From: Symsagittifera roscoffensis | Lineage: Eukaryota; Xenacoelomorpha; Acoela; Convolutidae | Assembly: GCF_963678635.1 (NCBI RefSeq) | Contig: NC_087066.1 | Coordinates: 15,981,949-16,045,948, forward strand | Direction of reading: 5' to 3' | Length of the DNA: 64,000 nt | In this document: positions 1 through 8,736 of the stretch, in pieces | Layout: each line of letters begins with the position of its first letter | Position numbering within the stretch: position 1 is the stretch's first letter | Notes under the pieces: generated by a model | What the model was told of the DNA's origin: nothing | The model's input: only the letters and a program-made list of their open reading frames with translations | Database searches by the model: none | Translations under genes and position numbers: made by a program

Positions 1-167
1 CGAATTAGGATATCATGATGAGAATTTGTAGTAGTTATATAATTTTGATTGTTGCCAATTTTTTGCAAAAACTTGTGAGATGGTTTTTATAATCTATATT
101 TTTGTCTAAAGTGATTCCCAAATTATTTTTTTTTCAGAAGAAAATTGCAATTTTGTGTCATTTATTG
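1..167. other. Left flank of LTR element 1
   Basis: AT-rich sequence without a credible ORF, ending in a T-rich tract and the ATAG target duplication (168-171). It is probably host intron or intergenic DNA, because on the other side of the element the minus-strand PLAT gene has no terminal exon. I see no gene here. Confidence 0.5.
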
Positions 168-171
168 ATAG
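168..171. repeat. Target-site duplication ATAG (partner at 19085-19088)
   Basis: The four bases ATAG directly precede the left LTR and directly follow the right LTR. Four- to six-base duplications are normal for LTR-element integrases. The match fixes both LTR ends to the base. Confidence 0.88.
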
Positions 172-371
172 TGAGTTAGGACCGAAGTGTATAACTCATA
201 GAGTAATTTCGGATAGGGTACACCGTCTGCTCGTCACGCTATCTTATTTTCGGCCGGATAGATTCGTGCAACTTCTTAGTCTAATATCAATCCTAATCTT
301 ACTCTTATACTATCTAGTCTCAGGTTGTTTAACTAGTCTCTGCTAGGCTCAATAGATCTAGGGTATACTGG

Positions 372-377
372 TTTATT
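372..377 (-). promoter_or_regulatory. Candidate polyadenylation signal in the 3' LTR
   Basis: AATAAA on the minus strand inside the LTR, in the right place for ending element transcripts. A single hexamer in AT-rich DNA is weak evidence. Confidence 0.35.
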
Positions 378-438
378 GCGGTTGCTGAAGTCTTCTTGGA
401 GAGTCAACTAATTTCTAAGTTAAATTCAAATCTCTCTG

Positions 439-466
439 GTGCTGAAATTACAAGTAATTTCAGCAC
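439..466. promoter_or_regulatory. Perfect hairpin in the LTR (second copy 18942-18969)
   Basis: GTGCTGAAATTAC is followed by AA and its exact reverse complement: a 13-bp stem with a 2-nt loop. It is intact in both LTRs. If transcribed it would be a strong RNA hairpin near the AATAAA, so a role in 3'-end formation or terminal structure is possible. The function is inferred. Confidence 0.6.
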
Positions 467-581
467 TTACAAATAAGTGGATTGTTAGTCAGATGGATCA
501 TGATTGGTTAATATTAAATACTTTACATTGGTAAAATATCTAATTTATCCAATCATAAAATGTAGTTTAGATCAGGTTCCA

Positions 582-2173
582 CCCATCCGGGTTTTGCAGA
601 GTTTTTTAGAATAGTCTTTCTGTAATTCAAAGGATGGATGATGGACGTTGGTGTTTGGCGAACATCATATTTCTTCTGGGTTCTCTTGTTAGAGAAGTTC
701 CAGGTTCGATCGTTGTATCATCTCATGACAACGACTGGGTTTTCGCAACAAACTCAAATCTGATTTCAGAATGGTTGGCTATGTCAGGTTTTTCTGTTTC
801 ATTGATGAGAACTTCTTTGTGTTTTGATCTTGTCTGGGAATGGCGTGGAGATTGTGCGTGGAGGGGATGCCTGGTTACTCGGATCTGTACGTATACTTGA
901 ACATCGAGGTGGTCATTGGTCTAGTTCAATGAAGTCCTTTTCTGCGAAGTCAAGTCGTACTCTAAATCCTTTGAGTTGTGATTGTGGGCGGCATATTGAT
1001 TGTGGTTGGCCATTCTTTTTCGAGTGTAGTGGGTTCATTTTGTCTTTGGATGTTCGTCTTTGGTGTTGTATGCTGATCTATATATTGCATAATATAATTT
1101 ACATTTTATAAAACTTTTATTAGTTTAAGGTTTTTTAATTATGATTTTGGTTAGTTGTTTTCACAAAAGCTTTTTGTTTTAGTTCAGTTATTTTGAAGAG
1201 TTACTCGCCCTTGAGTAGCTCTTATTAAAAATAGGAGTGTGTGTCACAAAGCGTGGATGTAGCGCGGTGGGTTAGGCCGGCTATAGAGCATGCTCAGGAC
1301 GTCCTCTTCTGGTGGGTTAGGCCAGGAGTGGGAGTATGATTGCATGCGGTTTTTGTGAGAGGTCCTGTTATGTGACAACGTTTTATGTTGGGTTTGTTGT
1401 GGTTTTTCTTATGTTTTGTTGGTTGTGTCCTTTTTTCAAAAATCAAATTGTTTGTGGTATGGGTTTGTCTTTCGACTTTTTTGTGTTTTATTATTTCTTT
1501 CTTAGACTTTATAATAGTCTTCAAAAGAATAAATTATCCAGTTTTAAGCTGGGTTAATCCGGTTTGGGTACCGTTGGTTTCCTTTTCTTAGTCATGCTGT
1601 TATGCTATGTGTTGTGGTGTTTAGTAAGCTGCATTGGTTAGTTTTGTTTAGTATATAATTCCTTTCCAACCGGGTTAAAGGAAAGTTTGAAACTTGTTAT
1701 CGTGTGTTAGAGTTGTTGAGTGTGAAAGCTTGAAACTGAAATTCATTATTTAAACAATTCTTCGTGGGCGAGCTGTGCGAATTTGGATAGAATTCTTGTG
1801 CGAGTGAATGAAAATATCAAAAGGTTAGTACTACATTTGCTTCTTATTAATTTACTTCATAGAATTTCAATTTTACTGCTAGTTGTTGGGGAAAATTAAG
1901 TTACAAATTTTCATCATTATTAGATTTACTGCATTTGGGAAAAAATTTATAAATTAAATTATTGCATTGGTATTATTTTTATTTAATTATTTGGTGCAAA
2001 AAATTAATAGAGTTTTAAACAGTTTGAAGAAGTTTTCAATTTTCATTTTCTTTTGTGAATTTTTCAGATGATCGTTGGATGAAGGCTAAAATTCTAAAGA
2101 AGACATGAATAAAGAATGGTTAGTTTCTAATTTTAATAACTAGTTACTAATATGTATAGTTCATACTTACCTG
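582..2173 (-). other. 3' non-coding region of element 1, with weak polypurine end
   Basis: 1.6 kb between the last ORF and the 3' LTR. The short ORFs in it show no domain or compositional support. On the minus strand the bases touching the LTR end in CGGATGGG, a short purine run that could prime plus-strand synthesis but is weak as a polypurine tract. A phrase GGTGGGTTAGGCC occurs twice (about 1267 and 1312). Confidence 0.5.
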
Positions 2174-3982
2174 TTAGTCGTCGGGGAAGAAACCGTGGGG
2201 GAAGATGTCGTGGATGAGATCTGAAGTTGTTAGTAATTTAGCTAAGATGCGGATGATATTTTTAGTTTGAAGCAGTGGCCAAAGCAATTGAAGTGCTTTA
2301 ATGGTGGTTAGTTCTTCAGTGCCAACTGCAAACTCATAAGGTGTGTTTTGGATTAGATTATATAATTTGTGATTGAATTTAGTGTTGTGGATGAATTCTA
2401 AAATGGGGATTTCTATAGGTTGAACAAATTCGTGTGGGAGAAGAAAGGGTTGGGATTCTTCTGCGTTGAAGGTCTTGGTGATGGGACAAAAAATATACAT
2501 TTGGGTTATGGGATCATAATTTCGAAGAATACCATGAAGGTTAGTATCTTTAATGCAATATGTGAAGTTAAGAAAGAATGGTGAGGTGTATTTGGAACTG
2601 ATGAATTGAAAACGGTGGTGTGGTTGTCTGGAGGGAGTGTGTAGGTCGAAGTGATTTTGGATAAAACGATAATATGTATATGTGTGAGTTTGTTTAGTGC
2701 GCAACATAATATCGTGTGAGCAGTGCAAATCTCTTTCATGTGGTGCAAGGAAATGAAAGGTTAGTGAAAATATTTGGAAGCGTTCTTTAAAACTTTCGTA
2801 AGCTTGTGTGTCTGTTAGTGCTTCTGAAATGATGTGGTCAAATTTGCGGTCAAAGATATTGAGTGTAAATACATATGGTGTTTTAATGAAAAATTTTTCT
2901 GTGATTTGTGGGTTAGCGAAGCGATCGTCGTCTAAGAATTGATCTTGGTTAGTTCTGATGATGTTATGATCGTAATATTCTAGCGTATATTCGTTAGCTC
3001 GGGGTGCAGTGTATGTTTTTAGTGATTTTTTATATCCGATGTAAGTAAATTGTCTAGGTGTTAGTGGTGTAGTGAGTCGATATAGCATGTCCTTATTTCG
3101 TTCTATATCGATGTGAGTGTTAGATAAAGGTAAGCAAAGGGGATTAGTAAAATGATAATATGAGGTCCAAGGAAGGGTAGGCATTAAAACGTGTTCGTCT
3201 ACAAAGTTACGTGTCTCGTTAGTGTCGTGAGGGGTGTTTAAGGTGTATTGTGGAAATGAGGGTAAGGTGATAGCTAAAAATTCTTTTGTATTAGTGTGAT
3301 TTGGGTGATTTATATATTCACGGGCTGTTCCTGGTTTTGCTGGGAAAGGATGGTTGGGGAACTTTCTTTTAAAAGTGCGGTAAGCTCTATTAGTGCTGAG
3401 TGAAGATTCAGTAGATGTGGATGATGGTGCTAATGATTCGGTATAAATTGAAGAGGGTGTAGGGGTAGGAGGGTTGGATGAATCTATTGTGGATGAAATT
3501 TGGTTTATGGTGGGGGTATCAAGGTGGTAGGGTTGTTGTTGTAATGTAATAAAATTATCTAGTTCTGGGGAGATTTGGGGGGTATCTGGAGAATTGGATG
3601 ATCGGTCTGAATGATGTGAAGAATAGGTTGGAGTGACTTGGGAAGCATGAGAGGGTGTAGAATTGGTGGGGACGGGGTTATTTGGTAGCATTGGTTGAAA
3701 AGGGGGGTGGGAAAAAATTGAGGGGTTGGTGTGAAAATTATTGGATGGAGATGGTTCAGAGTCGGCAAATTCATCGGGGGTTTCAATGTTCGGGTTATTG
3801 AGTTGTGATGTGCAATATAAAACTGAGATGTGTGAATTAGTATCGGAATTCATGCCTGATGTTACATTACTGGTTGGGAAATCGGGTGGCGGGAAAGCAA
3901 AAAGTGGTATTATTGTGATTGGAGTAGTGAGGTTGGTTGGGTGGGAATTTGAACGGTGTAGGGATCCAAGTTGTCGGCTCAT
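2174..3982 (-). CDS. 602-aa accessory protein of element 1, function unknown
   Basis: An uninterrupted ATG-initiated ORF downstream of the envelope-like ORF. Its ATG overlaps the stop of the preceding ORF as ATGA (3982-3979), an arrangement used for coupled termination and re-initiation in some viruses and retroelements. Residues 1-200 are Pro/Ser/Thr/Asn-rich and look disordered. Residues about 200-600 have mixed composition with many aromatic residues and look folded. I see no signal peptide and no transmembrane segment. I recognise no family. The intact frame, unlike several other ORFs of this element, suggests it was under selection until recently. It could be a structural or host-interaction protein, but nothing in the sequence decides this. 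Confidence 0.75.
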   Translation of the reverse strand: MSRQLGSLHRSNSHPTNLTTPITIIPLFAFPPPDFPTSNVTSGMNSDTNSHISVLYCTSQLNNPNIETPDEFADSEPSPSNNFHTNPSIFSHPPFQPMLPNNPVPTNSTPSHASQVTPTYSSHHSDRSSNSPDTPQISPELDNFITLQQQPYHLDTPTINQISSTIDSSNPPTPTPSSIYTESLAPSSTSTESSLSTNRAYRTFKRKFPNHPFPAKPGTAREYINHPNHTNTKEFLAITLPSFPQYTLNTPHDTNETRNFVDEHVLMPTLPWTSYYHFTNPLCLPLSNTHIDIERNKDMLYRLTTPLTPRQFTYIGYKKSLKTYTAPRANEYTLEYYDHNIIRTNQDQFLDDDRFANPQITEKFFIKTPYVFTLNIFDRKFDHIISEALTDTQAYESFKERFQIFSLTFHFLAPHERDLHCSHDIMLRTKQTHTYTYYRFIQNHFDLHTPSRQPHHRFQFISSKYTSPFFLNFTYCIKDTNLHGILRNYDPITQMYIFCPITKTFNAEESQPFLLPHEFVQPIEIPILEFIHNTKFNHKLYNLIQNTPYEFAVGTEELTTIKALQLLWPLLQTKNIIRILAKLLTTSDLIHDIFPHGFFPDD

Positions 3983-5346
3983 CGTGGGCTAAAAAAATTA
4001 TTATTTTGAGACTGAAAAGCGGTGGTATGGGGTTGTTCTATAATTTGTTCATAAGTATTTTCATCCTGTGAGTGGCGTGTCATTATATGTTGGATGGGAC
4101 TTTGTGATATGTTTGGTCTAAAATTTGGATTATGTGTTATTGCTAAGTTTCGAAAATTACGTGGGACTAGGGATAATGGATGGTTATGTGGTAGGGGTGG
4201 TAACTGTGGTGCTGTTGGCGTTGTGTCTACATTGTTATGTTCTTCGTCGTATGTGTTCTGTCTTGTTGCTATTTTTGTGTTGTATTCTTTTATTTGTGCA
4301 TCTAAAAGAATTTTATTTATTGATGTAGAAAAAATTCCAAAAAATCCTGCAAATAGTATGCGTGCTACACTTGCTTGTCTATTGACTTGTGTGTGTATAG
4401 CACATGTGTTATAGATTCCTTTTAAGAGTGAAAAAAGAAATCCAATAAAGTTAAACATTGCGTATAAAATAGTCAGTTTTTCTAAGATGTAGTAGGGCCA
4501 TCCTAGAAAATCAAGAATTTCATTCTTGAATGTAACAAAGCTAAAAATATTGATAGGTGATATATCTTGGGGACGGTATTTTTCACCGTTTAGATATATA
4601 TAATCTTTAATGTCTTTAAAATATCCGCTATAGTCTTGCGTATAGATGTCTGCAAATCCTGCGGTTTCGGCAAGTTTGCGTAAGTTTTGGTCAATTGATT
4701 GTCTTTGTATTGTGTCCATTTGTGTTAATAATTCTTGGAATTGTTGTGTTCTAATGTGATGTTGAATATCTGATTTTGAGTATATTCCTATTGATTGTAA
4801 GTCTATATTTGGGTTTCGAGCGATAGCGCGAATGCTTTCTGGTGAAAATTTTTTGAGTGATTGCATTAATGTGGGATATGGGGTGAGAAGGTAATATTTA
4901 TCTTCATCAGGGTTTAGTTGTACTACATTGTGGCTATTTTCTGATCCACATGGGACTGCGGTATCCCAGAAATAGGTTCTTATTGAAAGTGTGTCAACGA
5001 AATGTACTTTGTTCTTATAAAAGATAGGGATTCTTTTATAGCATCGTTTGTCTTCAAAAACGTATAGTGGTGATACTTTTTTGGTACAAGTATAAAACCA
5101 TAAAATGTTTCCTTCATAGTCTAAAAAATTTGATCTATTTCCTGATAGTAAATATCCTGCGTAGGGTATTTTTAATACTGCTAGTGCAAGTGATTGTAAT
5201 ATTTGTGTTCTTTCTAATTCGCATAGTTGGTGTAGTGTTTCTAATTCAGAGAGTGACATTTCTTGAAAAATTCGGCTGATGGTGTAGTCTAGTTTCATAT
5301 CTAAGTGAATATCATAGTGGATATTACCGAAATATGTACTATTCAT
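3979..5346 (-). CDS. env: Envelope-like glycoprotein, C-terminal part (membrane-anchored)
   Basis: 455 residues counted from the first ATG, but the frame is open upstream to the A9 run at 5486-5494, where it appears to continue the signal-peptide ORF (5391-6596). It contains a Cys- and aromatic-rich ectodomain, including PCGSENSHN and a GIYS motif. A hydrophobic stretch near residues 275-320 and a second near 335-355 are likely membrane segments, followed by a polar tail with low-complexity sequence. The position after integrase is that of retroviral and errantivirus env genes. The overall look (Cys pairs, GIYS block, C-terminal anchor) reminds me of chuvirus-type glycoproteins captured by some retroelements. 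This is from memory of the family, not a search, so treat it as a hypothesis. Confidence 0.6.
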   Translation of the reverse strand: MNSTYFGNIHYDIHLDMKLDYTISRIFQEMSLSELETLHQLCELERTQILQSLALAVLKIPYAGYLLSGNRSNFLDYEGNILWFYTCTKKVSPLYVFEDKRCYKRIPIFYKNKVHFVDTLSIRTYFWDTAVPCGSENSHNVVQLNPDEDKYYLLTPYPTLMQSLKKFSPESIRAIARNPNIDLQSIGIYSKSDIQHHIRTQQFQELLTQMDTIQRQSIDQNLRKLAETAGFADIYTQDYSGYFKDIKDYIYLNGEKYRPQDISPINIFSFVTFKNEILDFLGWPYYILEKLTILYAMFNFIGFLFSLLKGIYNTCAIHTQVNRQASVARILFAGFFGIFSTSINKILLDAQIKEYNTKIATRQNTYDEEHNNVDTTPTAPQLPPLPHNHPLSLVPRNFRNLAITHNPNFRPNISQSPIQHIMTRHSQDENTYEQIIEQPHTTAFQSQNNNFFSPR

Positions 5347-5390
5347 TAGTGATAGTTCTTGTAAACGTGTGCTTTGATCGTCTTGGGGCT

Positions 5391-6596
5391 TTAAATGTCC
5401 ACCAGGTTGACCTGTATTTTTTTGAAAATGAACTGGTATGTATGATGTTCCTTCATTTGGAGGATGACTTGTGGCGTATGGGTCGACTTTTTTTTTCCAG
5501 TGGTCATGTCGAATCCTTTTTCGTATTCAACTAGTATTTCGGAGTATTGTGTTTTGTGAAGTGGGTTTCTGTATTTACATGCAAGTTCTGTTTCTTGATA
5601 TATTTGAAAACGTATTAATTTATTTTCTATATTATGAATGTTTCTAAAATTAGAACTTATTTTTCGTAATGGATTTACTTGTTCATATGGTATTGATTGT
5701 ATAAAATATTTTTCGTGAAATTTTATCATACGAGCGTGTATTTTTGCTACTTGAAATGTTGTACATGTGTCTTCGGGGAACCAAACAATTGTTGCTTGTG
5801 TTCTTGTTGTAGGGTCACAATAGCCTTGGTCGTTTTTACAAGGTAATCTAATTCCTTGATAGATAATTGTGTTGTCTGATAAATCTCGTGTGAGTTGAAT
5901 TTTTTCGAGTTGTATTTTCCAATCGAAAAACATTATTTCTTGGTATCCTTTATTTTTTGTGTCTGCTTTGCAGTTTGATGGGTTATTTATACCAATGTGT
6001 GGTATCCAGTGTTTATCGTGCATGTCATAGGTTAATCGTCCGTGTGCGCCGTTATATGGGTACTTTTCATCTAATTTTATATGTCCTTGATATCTTTCAA
6101 GTTCTGCTTGATGTACAGAATCTGAAAAAACTTGGAAATATACTAACTTTCTATCTGTGTTTTTATTTTTTGTGATGTTTAGTCGGAGTAACTCGTTTTT
6201 ACAATCTTCGGGATTGAGATGTAAAAGTCGTTCTATATTACTCTGGTAGAATGATTCATGGTCAAGTCGGTTTTTATTTCCGTTTGAGACTTGTGAACAA
6301 TGTACTTTCTTTTCAGAAAATGTTGCTGTGAATTTATATCCTATAACTGTAGTTGCTCGGGCTTTTGAATAGAGTGTCGCTATTACATTTGTTGTTTCTA
6401 TGGCTTGTGGTTCTGTTTCGCATTGTGATACTTGATTTATTGCATATTTGTGTAGTGTTTTTTGTTCGTTTTCTTCACAATCGTAATGTGTTACTAATAA
6501 ATCTTGTGGTCCTGTGCGGGGGGAAGGGTTTATGTTTTGATTTGAGGTTATTAGAAAAAGGAGTTGGAGAAAAATTAAAATTTTTAGAATATACAT
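5391..6596 (-). CDS. env: Envelope-like glycoprotein, N-terminal part with signal peptide
   Basis: 401-residue ORF starting with a hydrophobic leader (residues 1-18, MYILKILIFLQLLFLITS), then a Cys-containing ectodomain with several N-x-S/T sites. Its last ~35 residues are read out of frame: after the run of nine A (minus strand, 5494-5486) the frame one base back carries on without a stop into the next ORF, and the codons there look genuine. The run contains A-AAA-AAG in the zero frame, a classical -1 slippery heptamer. The break may therefore be programmed frameshifting, a one-base deletion, or a homopolymer read error. The full frame would be about 870 codons. It would act in the secretory pathway or virion surface if the element has an extracellular phase. 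Confidence 0.6.
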   Translation of the reverse strand: MYILKILIFLQLLFLITSNQNINPSPRTGPQDLLVTHYDCEENEQKTLHKYAINQVSQCETEPQAIETTNVIATLYSKARATTVIGYKFTATFSEKKVHCSQVSNGNKNRLDHESFYQSNIERLLHLNPEDCKNELLRLNITKNKNTDRKLVYFQVFSDSVHQAELERYQGHIKLDEKYPYNGAHGRLTYDMHDKHWIPHIGINNPSNCKADTKNKGYQEIMFFDWKIQLEKIQLTRDLSDNTIIYQGIRLPCKNDQGYCDPTTRTQATIVWFPEDTCTTFQVAKIHARMIKFHEKYFIQSIPYEQVNPLRKISSNFRNIHNIENKLIRFQIYQETELACKYRNPLHKTQYSEILVEYEKGFDMTTGKKKSTHTPQVILQMKEHHTYQFIFKKIQVNLVDI

Positions 6597-7726
6597 GTGT
6601 ATGACAATCCTGAGTATGGGTTATAAAATGTGATGTAACCAATTGTCTTTTTGGTATATCTGTCGTATTTGTATATTAATTCAGTTGTTATAAATGGTGG
6701 TGGTAGGGATTGAGCTGTTATATTTGGTGGATTTAATGGATAGGGATGTTGAGTAATGTTGTTTAATTTAACCGTGATTTCAAATTTTAATTGTAGACTA
6801 TTCTGTTGGAGTATTTGGATGTTATGAGCACGAATGTCTTCGTGAATGTCTTGTCTATATTGTAGTCTATTTAGTGCCCAATTGTGGAGTCGGTTACTTT
6901 CTAGGTGTTGTCCAAATAATGGTGGAGGTGCTGTGAATGTATTCCAGTCTAGTCTTAAAGGAATATTTGTTGATGATTGTTCTCGATATCTAGCGTCGAG
7001 GTTATTTGGGAAATTTAAGTTAAAAGGTGGTGGTGAAACCTGGCTTATTGATGGTGTTGATGGTAGTGATAATGTTTCTGGGAGTGATGAGGATGTTGTT
7101 GTATCCGTAGAAATATCTATTGGATCATTGACTAAATTTAGTTCACCTTGTGTAAATGAATGTGTTGTCCAATATGGTAGTCGTGATGCCTGGTTTGGGG
7201 GGTTAAAGGGATTTTCACGTATTTGTTCAGATGTTGGTGTTGAACCTAAGTAATCTGATGGTAGGCTTGAGGTGCTACGTTGTGAAAGAAGCGTAGGGGT
7301 TTCTGGTAATATACCAATGGGGTTTTCTGGAGTGTTTTGTGATGGGGATTGAGGTATATCAAAATGAACTCGGGGAGTTTGAAAATTTCTGTTTCGTCGA
7401 GGATGTATAATTTGTCTATTTATTTCGACTGTATTTTGGTTTTGACTAGGATTTCTTATTCTACTTAATTCTTGTGGTAGTGTTGGGTATAAGTTATATG
7501 TTGGTTCGCCTAGAGGTGCTTGTCGTTGAACTGGTTCTAGTGGTTCTGATAAGCGAGCGTGTCGTTCTTCAAAGGTATATGGGTTATCTTGAAAGGAAAT
7601 TCGTGTAGATGTTTGAGGATTTTGGGTAGTTAAAGGTGTTGTTGGGTTATCTTGGGATGATGTCGGTGAAGACTGACTATGTGACTGTTGTGTAGCAGTT
7701 TTTGATAGCTTTTTTGGTCTATTCTT
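6584..7726 (-). CDS. Pro/Ser/Thr-rich ORF without ATG, ends overlapping the env start
   Basis: The minus-strand frame is open for about 380 codons between TAA 7729-7727 and TAA 6586-6584; it contains no ATG near its start. The composition (many P, S, T, Q, N; later a more ordered part with WTTHSF and NPYSGLSYTC) is protein-like, not random. It overlaps the env ATG by 13 nt. The missing start suggests splicing: removing 7941-7719 (GTAAT...TAG) would join it in frame to the 68-aa membrane ORF upstream. Alternatively it continues the two-helix frame 7912-7727 by readthrough. No family recognised. Confidence 0.5.
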   Translation of the reverse strand, partial: KNRPKKLSKTATQQSHSQSSPTSSQDNPTTPLTTQNPQTSTRISFQDNPYTFEERHARLSEPLEPVQRQAPLGEPTYNLYPTLPQELSRIRNPSQNQNTVEINRQIIHPRRNRNFQTPRVHFDIPQSPSQNTPENPIGILPETPTLLSQRSTSSLPSDYLGSTPTSEQIRENPFNPPNQASRLPYWTTHSFTQGELNLVNDPIDISTDTTTSSSLPETLSLPSTPSISQVSPPPFNLNFPNNLDARYREQSSTNIPLRLDWNTFTAPPPLFGQHLESNRLHNWALNRLQYRQDIHEDIRAHNIQILQQNSLQLKFEITVKLNNITQHPYPLNPPNITAQSLPPPFITTELIYKYDRYTKKTIGYITFYNPYSGLSYTCIF

Positions 7727-7912
7727 TTAGTGAAAAAGTTTATGTTTATTATAGTATTCTTCTAAAAAAAGAATTAAGAGAATTGTTGCTAGGGCGAATG
7801 TGATGATTGCTTTTTTTATACATTTGCATATTGTCAAGATGAGGGATGAGAGAAATGTTATAAAAATTACAAATAGTAAAAAAAATATCGGTTCTACTAA
7901 AAATGGTTCGTA
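7727..7912 (-). CDS. Short two-helix membrane frame without ATG
   Basis: About 60 codons in the same frame as the Pro/Ser-rich ORF, separated from it by one TAA. It holds two hydrophobic stretches split by a short basic loop (ICKCIKKA). It may be part of an intron, an old membrane anchor cut by a stop, or a small separate protein from a non-AUG start. Low confidence because AT-rich sequence often mimics membrane helices. Confidence 0.25.
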   Translation of the reverse strand, partial: YEPFLVEPIFFLLFVIFITFLSSLILTICKCIKKAIITFALATILLILFLEEYYNKHKLFH

Positions 7913-7937
7913 TCATTTAGATAAGTTTTTGTGAATA

Positions 7938-8144
7938 TTACCTGTGGATATAGTCAATAGCTTTTGAAAGTTGGAGGTATAGTTCAATTAGGGAATAGAA
8001 AATTAAAAAAATAATGCAAAAAATGATTAAGATTATTACAAAAGATTCAATGATATCAAAAAGAAATATTATAAAAGTTTTAAGTATCGTAAAAAATTGT
8101 TTGAGGTTTGTGATAATTATAGTGACTGATTGAGAGAAGAGCAT
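7938..8144 (-). CDS. 68-aa membrane protein ORF (possible 5' exon)
   Basis: ATG-initiated ORF with a central ~40-residue hydrophobic block. Its last codon AGG is followed by TAA, so ...CACAG|GTAATATT reads as a splice donor. Using the TAG acceptor at 7721-7719 removes 223 nt and keeps the frame into the 6584-7726 ORF. That would give a type of signal-anchor protein with a long polar tail. Only cDNA can decide. Confidence 0.35.
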   Translation of the reverse strand: MLFSQSVTIIITNLKQFFTILKTFIIFLFDIIESFVIILIIFCIIFLIFYSLIELYLQLSKAIDYIHR

Positions 8145-8736
8145 TTACGAAATGACTTCTTGATCGAATATTTTTTGTTGTTTGGGGCAATTTTCAAGTG
8201 TGGTCGGATTATTTATTGGTTTTTTGACAAGTGGGTTGAGTTTTGTGAAAAATTGTTGGGGGCAATTTTTATGGTGATCGGGAGGTCTTCTTTGTCTTTA
8301 TTTTCATTTGTCAAATGATCTGGGGTATTTTTGAGATTTTTATACTTTAGGCTAATTAAAATGGTCGTTCTTTTACTTTAGGCTAATTTAACATATTTGT
8401 TTGGGGGATATTTGGGGTCTGAGTTGGGGAATATTGTTGATCTTTGGTTTATTAGATAAGGGAGGGTTATGATATTATGGTGATATTTATTTTAGTTGTC
8501 AAGTTGGAGTGGTTTGCTTATTTTTGACCTGGAGGTCGTAAAGTTATAGTTATAGATATGCCTGGAGTTTAATATTTTTCGTCTAGTTGGTTTGTGTTAG
8601 AGTTATAGAAGGTGACGGATTGGATGAATCCTATTGGCTAATTTTGAACTAGAATCGCTGCGTGTTTGTCAGCATGTTATTTTGAAAAATGAAAGTGTAA
8701 AATGTTTCAGAGCTGCAAAGATTATTAAATGTAGAA
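8145..8736 (-). other. Spacer between pol and the downstream ORFs of element 1
   Basis: About 590 nt between the end of the integrase reading frame and the first membrane ORF. It is AT-rich with no ORF I can support. A phrase 'actttaggctaatt' is repeated at about 8344 and 8374. It could hold signals for a subgenomic or spliced env mRNA. Confidence 0.35.

Larger units (their letters stand above)
172..581 (-). repeat. LTR of element 1 (3' LTR in element orientation)
   Basis: The 410 bp copy starts TGAGTTAGG and ends GGTTCCA on the plus strand. Against the right copy I see three substitutions (near 269, 287 and 328) and no indels. On the minus strand it carries CCAAT-like boxes (TGATTGG), an AATAAA (377-372) and a 13-bp-stem hairpin (439-466). 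Confidence 0.95.

Noticed and set aside
634-1111. Plus-strand ORFs of 88 and 95 aa near the left LTR
   Set aside because: They lie in the 3' non-coding region of element 1, opposite to all its genes, with no domain and random-looking composition.
6846-7253. 135-aa plus-strand ORF
   Set aside because: It is the antisense of the minus-strand Pro/Ser-rich ORF (6584-7726), whose composition is the more protein-like.
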